64,000 nucleotides of DNA, from contig JAPLLY010000017.1 of assembly GCA_026387315.1 (NCBI GenBank), forward strand, positions 111,820-175,819, in the 5' to 3' direction. Under the pieces are notes generated by a model. That model was not told where the DNA came from, did no database searches, and saw only the letters and a list, made by a program, of their open reading frames with translations. The translations under genes and the position numbers were made by a program. Positions 44,876 through 54,164 of the stretch are shown in pieces (positions within the stretch are counted from its first letter, which is position 1; each line of letters opens with the position of its first letter). The stretch is from Candidatus Omnitrophota bacterium (GTDB lineage: Bacteria > Omnitrophota > Gorgyraeia > Gygaellales > Profunditerraquicolaceae).

Positions 44876-46525
44876 ATGGCAAAGCAATTATTGTATAGCG
44901 ATGATGCGCGTCGTAAGATTTTAAGGGGCGTAGAACAGCTGTCCGCCGCGGTAAAAGTAACTTTAGGGCCTAAGGGGCGTAACGTAGTAATTGACAAAAA
45001 ATTTGGTTCCCCAACTATAACCAAAGATGGTGTCACTGTAGCCAAGGAAATTGATTTAGAGGATGCTTTTGAGAATATGGGCGCGCAGATGGTTAAAGAA
45101 GTTGCCGAAAAAACTTCTGACAATGCCGGTGATGGCACCACTACCGCCACAGTTTTAGCCGAAGCGATTTATCGCGAAGGCCTAAAGAACGTTACTGCCG
45201 GATCAAACCCGATGGAATTAAAACGCGGGATTGAAAAAGCAGTGATAAAAGTAGTTGAGGAGCTGGGAAAGCTTTCTACTCCGATCAAAGATAAAAAAGA
45301 AATTGCTCAGGTTGCCAGCATCGCGGCTAACTCTGATACCAATATTGGAGAATTAATTGCCGAAGCAATGGATAAAGTAGGCAAAGATGGCGTAATTACC
45401 GTGGAAGAAGCAAAATCTACCGCTACTACTTTGGATGTGGTGGAAGGAATGCAGTTTGACCAGGGTTATTTATCGCCCTATTTTGTGACCGATGCCGAGA
45501 GAATGGAAGTGCTTCTGGAGGATGCTTACATTCTTATTTATGAGAAAAAGATATCTTCAATCAAAGATATCCTGCCTTTATTAGAGAAAATTGCCCGTGT
45601 AGGCAAGCCGCTTTTGATCATTGCCGAAGAAGTTGACGGGGAGGCTTTAGCCACTTTAGTGGTTAACAAGATTCGGGGTACTTTTGTTGCCTGCGCGGTA
45701 AAAGCTCCGGGTTATGGTGACAGGCGTAAAGCTATGCTTGAAGATATCGCTGTTTTAACCGGCGGTAAAGCCTTGACTGAAGACCTAGGTATCAAGCTGG
45801 AAAATGTCGATATTGAAGATTTGGGCCGGGCGAAAAAAATAAAAATCGACAAAGAAAATTCAACTATAGTTGAAGGCGCGGGCAAGAACGCGGCGATCAA
45901 TGCTAGAATCAGCCAGTTAAAGAAACAAATTGAAGATACCGATTCAGATTATGATAAAGAGAAACTGCAGGAACGCCTGGCTAAATTGGCCGGTGGAGTC
46001 GCGGTAATCAACGTAGGCGCGGCCACAGAAACAGAGATGAAGGAAAAGAAGGCTCGCGTTGAAGATGCCTTGCATGCCACTCGCGCGGCTACCCAGGAAG
46101 GTATTGTTCCCGGCGGCGGCGTAGCGTTTATCCGCACCATCGCGGCTTTAGATAAACTAAAGCTGGAAGGTGATGAGAAGATTGGCGCGGATATTGTAAA
46201 ACGCGCTATTGAGGAACCTTTAAGGCAGATCGCGCAAAATGCCGGTTTGGAAGGTTCAGTAGTGGTGCAAAGAATAAAACAGGAAAAAACCAATGTCGGT
46301 TATGATGTCAGCCAGGATGCTTATGTGGATATGATTGAAGCTGGCGTAATTGATCCGACAAAAGTAACCCGTTCGGCTTTACAAAATGCCGCTAGTATTG
46401 CCGCCTTATTACTTACTACCGAGGTTTTGATTGTGGACAAGCCGGAAAAGGATGAAAAAATGCCTGGAATGCCTGCCGGTGGAATGGGCGGCATGGGTGG
46501 TATGGGTGGTGGAGGAATGTATTAA
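44876..46525 (+). CDS. groEL: Chaperonin GroEL
   Basis: Full-length; [36 protein letters not shown]-terminal [15 protein letters not shown]. Confidence 0.99.
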   Translation: MAKQLLYSDDARRKILRGVEQLSAAVKVTLGPKGRNVVIDKKFGSPTITKDGVTVAKEIDLEDAFENMGAQMVKEVAEKTSDNAGDGTTTATVLAEAIYREGLKNVTAGSNPMELKRGIEKAVIKVVEELGKLSTPIKDKKEIAQVASIAANSDTNIGELIAEAMDKVGKDGVITVEEAKSTATTLDVVEGMQFDQGYLSPYFVTDAERMEVLLEDAYILIYEKKISSIKDILPLLEKIARVGKPLLIIAEEVDGEALATLVVNKIRGTFVACAVKAPGYGDRRKAMLEDIAVLTGGKALTEDLGIKLENVDIEDLGRAKKIKIDKENSTIVEGAGKNAAINARISQLKKQIEDTDSDYDKEKLQERLAKLAGGVAVINVGAATETEMKEKKARVEDALHATRAATQEGIVPGGGVAFIRTIAALDKLKLEGDEKIGADIVKRAIEEPLRQIAQNAGLEGSVVVQRIKQEKTNVGYDVSQDAYVDMIEAGVIDPTKVTRSALQNAASIAALLLTTEVLIVDKPEKDEKMPGMPAGGMGGMGGMGGGGMY

Positions 46526-46551
46526 AAAGCAGTAGCTAGCGTGGAAAACAC

Positions 46552-46586
46552 GGGGACGGTTCTCTTAAAAAAAGAGAACCGTCCCC
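46552..46586. repeat. GGGGACGGTTCT repeat copy 5
   Basis: GGGGACGGTTCTCTT-aaaaa-AAGAGAACCGTCCCC. Confidence 0.9.
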
Positions 46587-46621
46587 TTTGTTTCTAGGTT
46601 TGACAAGGTGCAAAAGGAGGC

Positions 46622-46649
46622 TTGACAAAACTTAGAAAAATTATATACT
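46622..46649 (+). promoter_or_regulatory. Candidate sigma70-type promoter for the ABC operon
   Basis: TTGACA - 16 nt - TATACT. Confidence 0.65.
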
Positions 46650-46693
46650 AATAAAATTAAGGAAATTTGTTTTTTATTGAAAGGTAATTACAT

Positions 46694-47623
46694 ATGATTG
46701 AAGTAAATCACCTCTCAATGAGTTACGGCCCGATTCTTGCTCTTGACGATGTGTCTTTTGAAGCAAAAGAGCGCCAGATCGTGGGTTTGCTTGGGCCTAA
46801 CGGCGCGGGCAAGACCACTCTGATGCGCGTCCTCACCACCTTTTTTTACCCCACACAAGGAACTGCCAGAATTAACGGAATTGATATAACTCAGGACCCT
46901 TTAAGCGCGAGAAAAATTATTGGTTATCTTCCTGAGACTCCTCCGCTTTATATGGATATGCGCGTGGACGAGTTTATTAACTTTGTCGGGCAAAGCCGCG
47001 GTTTAGGCGGTAAAAAATTAAAAGAAAGAATTAGCTGGGTAGTGGAAGCCACAAAAATAGGGGATGTTTGGAAGCATATGGTCAGTGAACTTTCTTTAGG
47101 ATTCAGGCAGAGAGTGGGGCTGGCCCAGGCGTTAATTCATGACCCCAAGATAGTTATTCTTGATGAACCGACCAGCGGGCTTGACCCGATGCAGATTATT
47201 TTGATGCGTAAGCTGATCAAGGATTTAGCCGGCGAGAAAACGATTATATTTTCAACGCATATATTACAGGAAGCCTCCAGCGTTGCCGAGCGCCTGGTAA
47301 TTATAGACCGCGGGAAAATTATCGCCAACGGGTTGATTTCAGAGTTAAAAAAGGAAAAGACAGGCGTGCCGCCTTTACTGGTGTCATTAGAAGCCCAGAA
47401 AGAAGAGGTTGAAAAAGCGCTTAACGCGCTTTCTACTCTCAAGGGAGTTAAGTATCTAGGTAATATAAATTCCGCGCCCAGATTTTTATGCTCTAATCTT
47501 GGCGTGAATGAAGCGATAAAATCAATTAACGCCCTGGCTAGGGAAAAGGGGTGGGTTCTGGCTGAGTTATCGGTTAAGGAGCCTTCTTTGGAGGAAGTTT
47601 TTTTAGGCCTTTTTACGAAATGA
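46694..47623 (+). CDS. ABC transporter ATP-binding protein (GldA-like)
   Basis: GLLGPNGAGKTTLMRVL; LSLGFRQRVGLAQALIHDPKIVILDEPTSGLDP. Confidence 0.94.
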   Translation: MIEVNHLSMSYGPILALDDVSFEAKERQIVGLLGPNGAGKTTLMRVLTTFFYPTQGTARINGIDITQDPLSARKIIGYLPETPPLYMDMRVDEFINFVGQSRGLGGKKLKERISWVVEATKIGDVWKHMVSELSLGFRQRVGLAQALIHDPKIVILDEPTSGLDPMQIILMRKLIKDLAGEKTIIFSTHILQEASSVAERLVIIDRGKIIANGLISELKKEKTGVPPLLVSLEAQKEEVEKALNALSTLKGVKYLGNINSAPRFLCSNLGVNEAIKSINALAREKGWVLAELSVKEPSLEEVFLGLFTK

Positions 47624-50067
47624 ATATAAAAAATATTATTACAATCTTAAAACGCGAACTCGGAGGTTATTTCAATTCCGCGGTTGCCTATGTTTATTTA
47701 ATTGCCTTTATCGCGATTAACAACGGTTTGTTTATGACGCAGTTCTTTTTGATTGGCCGCGTGGATATGGATCCTTTTTTTAACACACTCCCATTTGTTT
47801 TATTGCTTTTTATCCCGGTGATCACTATGCGGCTCTGGGCGGAGGATAAGAAAGAAAATACCTTTGAGTTATTGTTAACTTTCCCGATGAAGCCGGCGGA
47901 ACTGGTTTTGGGGAAATTTTTAGCCAGCCTGGTTTTCTATATTATTTCGCTAGCCAGCACATTTGGCGTCCCCTTGGTTTTATTTCTTTGCGGCAGCCCG
48001 GATGCCGGCAGGATCATCTCCGGTTACTCCGGAGCTTTAATGCTGGGCGCTTTATTTATGTCCATAGGCATATTTATTTCCGGGCTGACCAAGGAACAGA
48101 TTATCGCCTTTGTGTTGACTACTTTATCTTGTTTTTTCATCCTATTATTAGGGATGGATTTTCTGGCGGCATTCTTGGACAGCTGGATTTGGGGCCTGGG
48201 CAGCTTTATGAAAAATTATATCGGCGCGACAGGCCATTTGGCAAGTTTTAACCGGGGTATAATTGATATTAAAGACCTGCTGTATTTCGCCGTAATGAGT
48301 TTTATTTTTCTTCTGCTTAATGGTTTCTCTTTTGAGGGCAGGTTAAGGCCAAGGGCAAAGTTTGTTTTTGGCTCGGCTGTGGCCGTGTGTTTAGCGGGAG
48401 CGATATTATTTAACTGGTTGATCAAAGATTTATCGTTAGGAAGGTTTGATATCACGGAAAATAAAATTTATACTGTTTCAGGCGCTTCCAGGCGGATTCT
48501 GGCTAATCTTAAGGCGCCTGTTGTGCTAAAGGTTTACATTACTCCGGTTGAGAAAATGCCCACCAGTATTAAAAGCCTGGAGCAGGAGATTACCGGCAAG
48601 CTTGATGAATTGCGCATCGCTTCTAAAAACAAATTAAATTTTAAAGTTTTTCATATAGAAGCGGCTAAGCTTATCGAGGCAAACCAGCGGCAGAATATTC
48701 AGGGCGCGCCGGTGGTTAATTCGCTGGAGAAATCTCTTCAGGAAAAAGGCATTGTTCCTTTTCAGGTGGAAAGCATTGACAAAGACGCCCTTGGCGTCAG
48801 GCTGGTTTATTCAGCCATCAGTATAAATTACTTGGATAAAAACGAAGAAATCCTACAGCGTTTGCTTCCGCAAAATATTCCGGATTTAGAATATATGCTC
48901 CTTTCCAGGATTGTAAAATTGACTCTTGAGAAAAAGCCAAAAATCGCCTTATTTTCTCTTTTTTCCCAAGATCAAAATAAAGATGAATATCAGTCATTAT
49001 CATCATTAATTATAAATAACGGCTATGACCTCCAGCGTGTTACTCTGACTAAAGAGAGCGCTATTGCGGAAGATACGGTTACGCTTTTAATTATGAACCC
49101 CGGAGTTTTGAACGACAGGCAGCTTTACGAAATAAATAAATTCCTATATCAGGGCGGTTCGGCCTTGATTGCCGCGCAGGGTTTTGATTATTCATTTCAG
49201 ATGATACCAACGCAAGGCTTGGGTGTTACGCCTGTTAAACTAAACTTGGATATCAATAAACTTATCCGGAAATGGGGGGCAAGCATCAATGATAATATGT
49301 TGATGGATGAAGATAACCAGGTGATCAGCGTTTCTAGCGACCAGAGTATCGGCCCGTTTGCTTTATCTATACCCGTGAGATTGCCTAACCAGATATTCGT
49401 GCGGCAGCAGTTATTTGATCATCAAGCCGCGGTGATGAACAGATTAAACGCTTTATTTTATTTCTGGGGTTCATCATTGGATGTAGCTGACCCAATCATA
49501 AATCAGTGTAACCTTAAGAAGACGCTTTTATTCACTTCCAGCCCTAGAAGCTGGCAGGCGCCTTTCCAAGAAGGCCCCTTAAAAGGCGCTTCCCTGGAAT
49601 ATCCTAAAGCAGGTTCAGCGGGGAGATTTCCTTTGGGGTTAGTTCTTCAAGGCCAATTTAGCGATACTTTTCAAGATACGCGAATACCCGGATGGGAGCA
49701 AGAAATAAAAGAGCCTGCCGGAAAAGACAAAGTTGAAGTTTTAAACAGCCCTAAGCCGGGTAAACTTATCGTTATTGGCTGCTCTAAAATGTTCAACGAC
49801 CAGTTGGTTACGCATAACTTAGGCAATTTGGGTTTATTTGCTAATATTGTAGATAGCTTTGCTTTGGGTGATGACCTAATCCAGATACGCTCTAAATCTA
49901 TTTTAAACCGCGACATCAAGAAGTTGACCGATTCCCAGATCGTCTGGTATAGGTTTATCGCGGTAATCAGTATTTCCCTGATTTGGGCGGTTTACGCTTA
50001 TATTAGGCTCCTATTACGCAGAAAAGAGAAGCGGTCTTACCTGGCGGCAAGAGGGAGTAACGGATGA
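47620..50067 (+). CDS. Fusion of ABC-2 permease and GldG-like auxiliary domain
   Basis: N-terminal ABC-2 TM region (MRLWAEDKKENTFELLLTFPM) and C-terminal GldG-like region (FDITENKIYTVSGASRRILANLKAPVVLKVYIT). Confidence 0.88.
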   Translation: MNIKNIITILKRELGGYFNSAVAYVYLIAFIAINNGLFMTQFFLIGRVDMDPFFNTLPFVLLLFIPVITMRLWAEDKKENTFELLLTFPMKPAELVLGKFLASLVFYIISLASTFGVPLVLFLCGSPDAGRIISGYSGALMLGALFMSIGIFISGLTKEQIIAFVLTTLSCFFILLLGMDFLAAFLDSWIWGLGSFMKNYIGATGHLASFNRGIIDIKDLLYFAVMSFIFLLLNGFSFEGRLRPRAKFVFGSAVAVCLAGAILFNWLIKDLSLGRFDITENKIYTVSGASRRILANLKAPVVLKVYITPVEKMPTSIKSLEQEITGKLDELRIASKNKLNFKVFHIEAAKLIEANQRQNIQGAPVVNSLEKSLQEKGIVPFQVESIDKDALGVRLVYSAISINYLDKNEEILQRLLPQNIPDLEYMLLSRIVKLTLEKKPKIALFSLFSQDQNKDEYQSLSSLIINNGYDLQRVTLTKESAIAEDTVTLLIMNPGVLNDRQLYEINKFLYQGGSALIAAQGFDYSFQMIPTQGLGVTPVKLNLDINKLIRKWGASINDNMLMDEDNQVISVSSDQSIGPFALSIPVRLPNQIFVRQQLFDHQAAVMNRLNALFYFWGSSLDVADPIINQCNLKKTLLFTSSPRSWQAPFQEGPLKGASLEYPKAGSAGRFPLGLVLQGQFSDTFQDTRIPGWEQEIKEPAGKDKVEVLNSPKPGKLIVIGCSKMFNDQLVTHNLGNLGLFANIVDSFALGDDLIQIRSKSILNRDIKKLTDSQIVWYRFIAVISISLIWAVYAYIRLLLRRKEKRSYLAARGSNG

Positions 50068-51092
50068 AATTTAAAAAACTGCTGATATTAACCGGCATTG
50101 TATTGGCGTTGTTGATTCTCGTTGTTATCAAGAACTCCTTACAAAAGAAACGGGACATTCTAGAACGGATGACAGAGCCGGAAATTGCCTTGGTAAATGG
50201 CAGTATAAATGTTTCCGCGTCTAAAATTATAATTTACAAGGGTGATGATGAGAAAAATAAGGTAATTCTCTCCAGGCAGAATGACGAGCAATGGGTTTTA
50301 GAGAGTAAATTTGGTTTAAGAGTAAAAAAAGAAGCAACGGATAACCTTTTAAATAGCTTAAAGGATTTAAAAGGAGAGTTACGGGCTGACTCAAAAAGCG
50401 TATTCGGGGATTTCCAGATTCAGGATAATCAGACCGCGCATTTGATTTTGTCCACAGCAGGCAATCAGCCCTTGACGCATCTAGTAGTTAGTTTTAAGAG
50501 CCCAAATTGGAAGCAGAATTTTGTCAGGGTTTTTAATTCGGATAAGATTGTGCTGGTTGACCGGAACATTTTATTCGCAATCGGGCTTTTTGATAAAACA
50601 GTAAAGCTCGATGAAAACTATTTTGCTGATTACCGGATTTCTCCTTTTGACGCTAATTCCGTAAATAAGATCGAATTAATGGCTGGCAAAAAGCGCTCAC
50701 TGGCTTTAATTAAAATCGCAGCCTCTGATAAAAATCCTGGCAGCGTATGGAATTTTGAGCCTGCCGATAAGAAATCTTTACCGGATTTGGCTAAGGTAAA
50801 TGAATACCTGCAAAATGTTACTGGTCTTTACGCGCAAGACATCTTAGATCCTGCTCTTAAAAGCTATGGTTTTGAGCGTCCTGTGAAAGTATTAAAGCTT
50901 AGCTTGCTTAAAGATAATCAGCCTGAGCAGATCCAGATAGAAGTAGGCGCTTTCATAAAAGATAAAAAAGCTTATTACATCAGAGTTATGCCTCAGAACC
51001 AGGTTTTTGTTGTTTTAGAGCCCTCAATTAGTAATCTCATTCGTGACAAATCATATTTTACGGTTAAAGCTAATAAAACCAAAAAGAAGTAA
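50064..51092 (+). CDS. DUF4340-like protein
   Basis: Single N-terminal TM, then WVLESKFGLRVKKEATDNLLNSLKDLKGE; position downstream of the GldG-like gene. Confidence 0.75.
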   Translation: MKFKKLLILTGIVLALLILVVIKNSLQKKRDILERMTEPEIALVNGSINVSASKIIIYKGDDEKNKVILSRQNDEQWVLESKFGLRVKKEATDNLLNSLKDLKGELRADSKSVFGDFQIQDNQTAHLILSTAGNQPLTHLVVSFKSPNWKQNFVRVFNSDKIVLVDRNILFAIGLFDKTVKLDENYFADYRISPFDANSVNKIELMAGKKRSLALIKIAASDKNPGSVWNFEPADKKSLPDLAKVNEYLQNVTGLYAQDILDPALKSYGFERPVKVLKLSLLKDNQPEQIQIEVGAFIKDKKAYYIRVMPQNQVFVVLEPSISNLIRDKSYFTVKANKTKKK

Positions 51093-51109
51093 GTATTCAT
51101 AAAAACAAA

Positions 51110-51145
51110 GGGGACGGTTCTATTTTAAAAAATAGAACCGTCCCC
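51110..51145. repeat. GGGGACGGTTCT repeat copy 6
   Basis: GGGGACGGTTCTATTTT-aaaa-AATAGAACCGTCCCC. Confidence 0.9.
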
Positions 51146-51164
51146 GTGATTTTAAAGATATATA

Positions 51165-51193
51165 TTGACAAATTCCCCTGATTAATATAAAAT
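51165..51193 (+). promoter_or_regulatory. Candidate sigma70-type promoter for guaB3-guaA
   Basis: TTGACA - 17 nt - TAAAAT. Confidence 0.65.
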
Positions 51194-51286
51194 TATTAAT
51201 CCTTTCAGTTACATTCCCAAGGTGGGCGAAATATTCATAACTTATTGTAAAACAACGGTTTAATATCATAATTAGGAGAATTTAAG

Positions 51287-52447
51287 ATGGCAGAGTGGAT
51301 AGGTATAAACAGGCGCGCAAGAAGGTGTTATGGTTTTGATGAAGTGGCTTTAGTCCCTGGGTCCAAAACTGTAAATCCTAATGAAGTTGATACCAGCTTT
51401 AAATTTAACGGGAAGAACTTTAAAATACCCATTCTTGCCGCGGCGATGGATGGAGTGGTAGATGTCAAGTTTGCCATTGAAATGTCGCGTTTAGGCGGGA
51501 TTGCGGTTTTAAACCTTGATGGAATACAGACCCGTTATGAATATCCGGATGAGGTACTCAAAGAGATCTCCAAAGCTGCTCCCCAAAAAGCCACAGAATT
51601 AATTCAAGCGGTTTATAACACGCCAATCAAAGAAAAACTGGTCACCAAAAGAGTCGCCCAAATTAAAAAAGCCAGGGCTATGGCTGTGGCCAGCTGTATT
51701 CCGGCTAATGCCGAAAGATTTTCGAAATTAGCCATTGCTGCCGGAGTAGATATTTTTGTTATCCAGTCCACCGTGGCCACGCTTAAGCACCTCTCTAAAG
51801 AATATAAAACATTAGATCTAGTCAAGTTTTGTAAGTCCATAAAAATTCCGGTAATCCTGGGAAATTGCGTAACCTATGAAACAACCCTGGAGCTTATGGG
51901 AACCGGGGCTAGCGGTTTACTCATCGGCGTAGGGCCGGGAGCTGCTTGTACTACGCGCGGCGTATTAGGTATCGGAGTTCCCCAGGTTACGGCTACGGTA
52001 GATGCCGCGGGCGCGCGTGATTTTTATTTTAAACGCACGGGAAGATATGTTTCAATTATTACTGACGGCGGAATGAACCGCGGCGGAGATATTTGTAAGG
52101 CCTTTGCCTGCGGAGCGGATGCGGTAATGATCGGCTCAAGTTTTGCCCGCGCCAAAGAAGCTCCCGGAAGAGGATTTCATTGGGGTATGGCTACTTCACA
52201 TGTTAATTTACCCCGCGGAACCCGTATTCAGGTGGGCACCACCGGCGCGTTAAAAGATATTTTACTTGGCCCGGCAAAAGTTGATGACGGTTCACAGAAC
52301 CTTCTGGGCGCTTTAAAAACTTCCATGGGTTCACTGGGAGCGTCAAACTTAAAAGAAATGCATGATGTCGAAATAATTATCGCTCCTTCAATCCAAACTG
52401 AAGGCAAAATTTTCCAGGTAGGCCAAAGAGTAGGAATGGGGGCGTAA
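51287..52447 (+). CDS. GuaB3-family IMP dehydrogenase-related protein (no CBS domains)
   Basis: ILAAAMDGVVDVKFAIEMSRLGGIAVLNLDG; GVGPGAACTTRGVLGIGVPQ; ITDGGMNRGGDI. Confidence 0.9.
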   Translation: MAEWIGINRRARRCYGFDEVALVPGSKTVNPNEVDTSFKFNGKNFKIPILAAAMDGVVDVKFAIEMSRLGGIAVLNLDGIQTRYEYPDEVLKEISKAAPQKATELIQAVYNTPIKEKLVTKRVAQIKKARAMAVASCIPANAERFSKLAIAAGVDIFVIQSTVATLKHLSKEYKTLDLVKFCKSIKIPVILGNCVTYETTLELMGTGASGLLIGVGPGAACTTRGVLGIGVPQVTATVDAAGARDFYFKRTGRYVSIITDGGMNRGGDICKAFACGADAVMIGSSFARAKEAPGRGFHWGMATSHVNLPRGTRIQVGTTGALKDILLGPAKVDDGSQNLLGALKTSMGSLGASNLKEMHDVEIIIAPSIQTEGKIFQVGQRVGMGA

Positions 52448-52484
52448 AGCCGCTGAAACGGGATTTTGCGAGTGAGGAAATAAA

Positions 52485-54074
52485 TTGAAGAAAAAAGCCA
52501 GATTGAAAAAACTACAGGAAAGGAAGAACGGGGTGGCCAGACAAACAATATTAATCCTGGATTTCGGTTCGCAATATACGCAATTAATCGCGCGCAGAGT
52601 AAGAGAAAATAAAGTTTTCTCAATGATCATCCCTTACAATACCCCGGCCAAAGAAATTGCCGCGTTAAATCCGAAAGGAATCATTCTTTCCGGCGGCCCG
52701 GCTTCAGTGGTTGATAAAAAATCACCTTATCCTGATATTGGTATATTTAAATTAGGGGTACCGATATTGGGCATCTGCTATGGAATGCAGGTTATCTGCG
52801 AGCTGTTGGGAGGTAAGGTCAGGCATACCCGCGAGCGTGAATATGGAAAAGTAGAATTGTTCATTGATGACAATAGTGATCTGTTTAGCCACGTACCGGG
52901 TAATTTTACCTGTTGGGCTAGCCACGGTGATTATGTGACTAAAATGCCCTCCGGATTCCACACTATCGGACATACCACTAATACTCCGATCGCGGCAATC
53001 TCTAATCAAAAAAGAAAAATATTCGCGGTTCAGTTCCATCCGGAAGTAACGCATACGGAAAAAGGCAATCAGATCTTAAGTAATTTTTTATTTAAAGCTT
53101 GCGGCGCCTCCAGTAGATGGACGATGCAATCGTTTATCAAAGAATCAATTCTTAATATTAAAAAAACCCTGGGCAAAGATAAAGTAGTTCTAGGTTTAAG
53201 CGGTGGGGTGGATTCTTCCGTAGCGGCTTTGTTAATTCACAAAGCCATCGGTAAAAATTTGCGCTGTATCTTTATCGATAACGGACTGCTTAGAAAAGGC
53301 GAAGCCGAGCAGGTCAAAAGCGTCTTTAAAGATATGTATCATCTTAATTTAAAATATGTGGACAGAAGCAAAAGATTCCTTGAGCGCTTAAAAGGGGTAA
53401 CGGATCCGGAGGAGAAAAGAAAGAACATTGGAGACGAATTCGTTAAGGTATTTGAAGAAGAGGCGAAAAAGACCAAGGGGGTAAAGTTTTTAGGCCAAGG
53501 CACTCTCTATCCGGATGTGATCGAATCTATCTCGCCTACGGGCGGGCCAAGCAGAAAAATTAAAAGCCATCACAATGTCGGAGGCTTACCCGCGCAGATG
53601 AAGCTTAAACTTATTGAACCTCTACGGGAATTATTTAAAGATGAAGCGCGTCAAATCGGCACTCAATTAGGGTTGCCGGAAAATATCATTGCGCGCCAGC
53701 CGTTCCCCGGCCCGGGGCTGGCGGTTAGAATCATCGGAGAAATTAATATCCAGAGGCTGGATCTTCTGCGCGAAGCGGATAAGCGCGTTATTGAGGAAAT
53801 TTCAAAAGCCGGCCTATATGATCAAGTCTGGCAGTCCTTCGCCGTATTGCTCCCGATTAAAAGCGTGGGAATAATGGGTGATGAGCGTACCTATGAAAAT
53901 GTCTGCGCCTTGCGTTGCGTATCCAGTTTTGACGGTATGACCGCGGATTGGGTGAAGCTGCCTTATGAAGTTCTGGAAAAAATCTCTAATCGTATCATCA
54001 ACGAGGTAAGAGGAATCAACCGAGTTGTTTATGATATAAGCTCCAAGCCTCCGGCAACCATAGAGTGGGAATAG
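52485..54074 (+). CDS. guaA: GMP synthase (glutamine-hydrolysing); true start may be downstream of the track start
   Basis: [44 protein letters not shown]-terminal KPPATIEWE. Confidence 0.97.
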   Translation: MKKKARLKKLQERKNGVARQTILILDFGSQYTQLIARRVRENKVFSMIIPYNTPAKEIAALNPKGIILSGGPASVVDKKSPYPDIGIFKLGVPILGICYGMQVICELLGGKVRHTREREYGKVELFIDDNSDLFSHVPGNFTCWASHGDYVTKMPSGFHTIGHTTNTPIAAISNQKRKIFAVQFHPEVTHTEKGNQILSNFLFKACGASSRWTMQSFIKESILNIKKTLGKDKVVLGLSGGVDSSVAALLIHKAIGKNLRCIFIDNGLLRKGEAEQVKSVFKDMYHLNLKYVDRSKRFLERLKGVTDPEEKRKNIGDEFVKVFEEEAKKTKGVKFLGQGTLYPDVIESISPTGGPSRKIKSHHNVGGLPAQMKLKLIEPLRELFKDEARQIGTQLGLPENIIARQPFPGPGLAVRIIGEINIQRLDLLREADKRVIEEISKAGLYDQVWQSFAVLLPIKSVGIMGDERTYENVCALRCVSSFDGMTADWVKLPYEVLEKISNRIINEVRGINRVVYDISSKPPATIEWE

Positions 54075-54082
54075 ATTATTAA

Positions 54083-54152
54083 AGCTATAAGCTGTAAGTT
54101 ATAAGCTTTAAGCTTAAGGCTTACGACTTACAACTTAAGGCTCCTGTTTTAA
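54083..54152. repeat. AAGCTNTAAG-type inverted repeat related to 11436-11518
   Basis: agctataagctgtaagttataagctttaagcttaaggcttacgacttacaacttaaggct. Confidence 0.7.
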
Positions 54153-54164
54153 GTTTAAAGTATT

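Noticed and set aside
47988-48251. 87-aa + strand ORF inside the ABC permease gene
   Set aside because: Alternative-frame ORF within a well-supported gene
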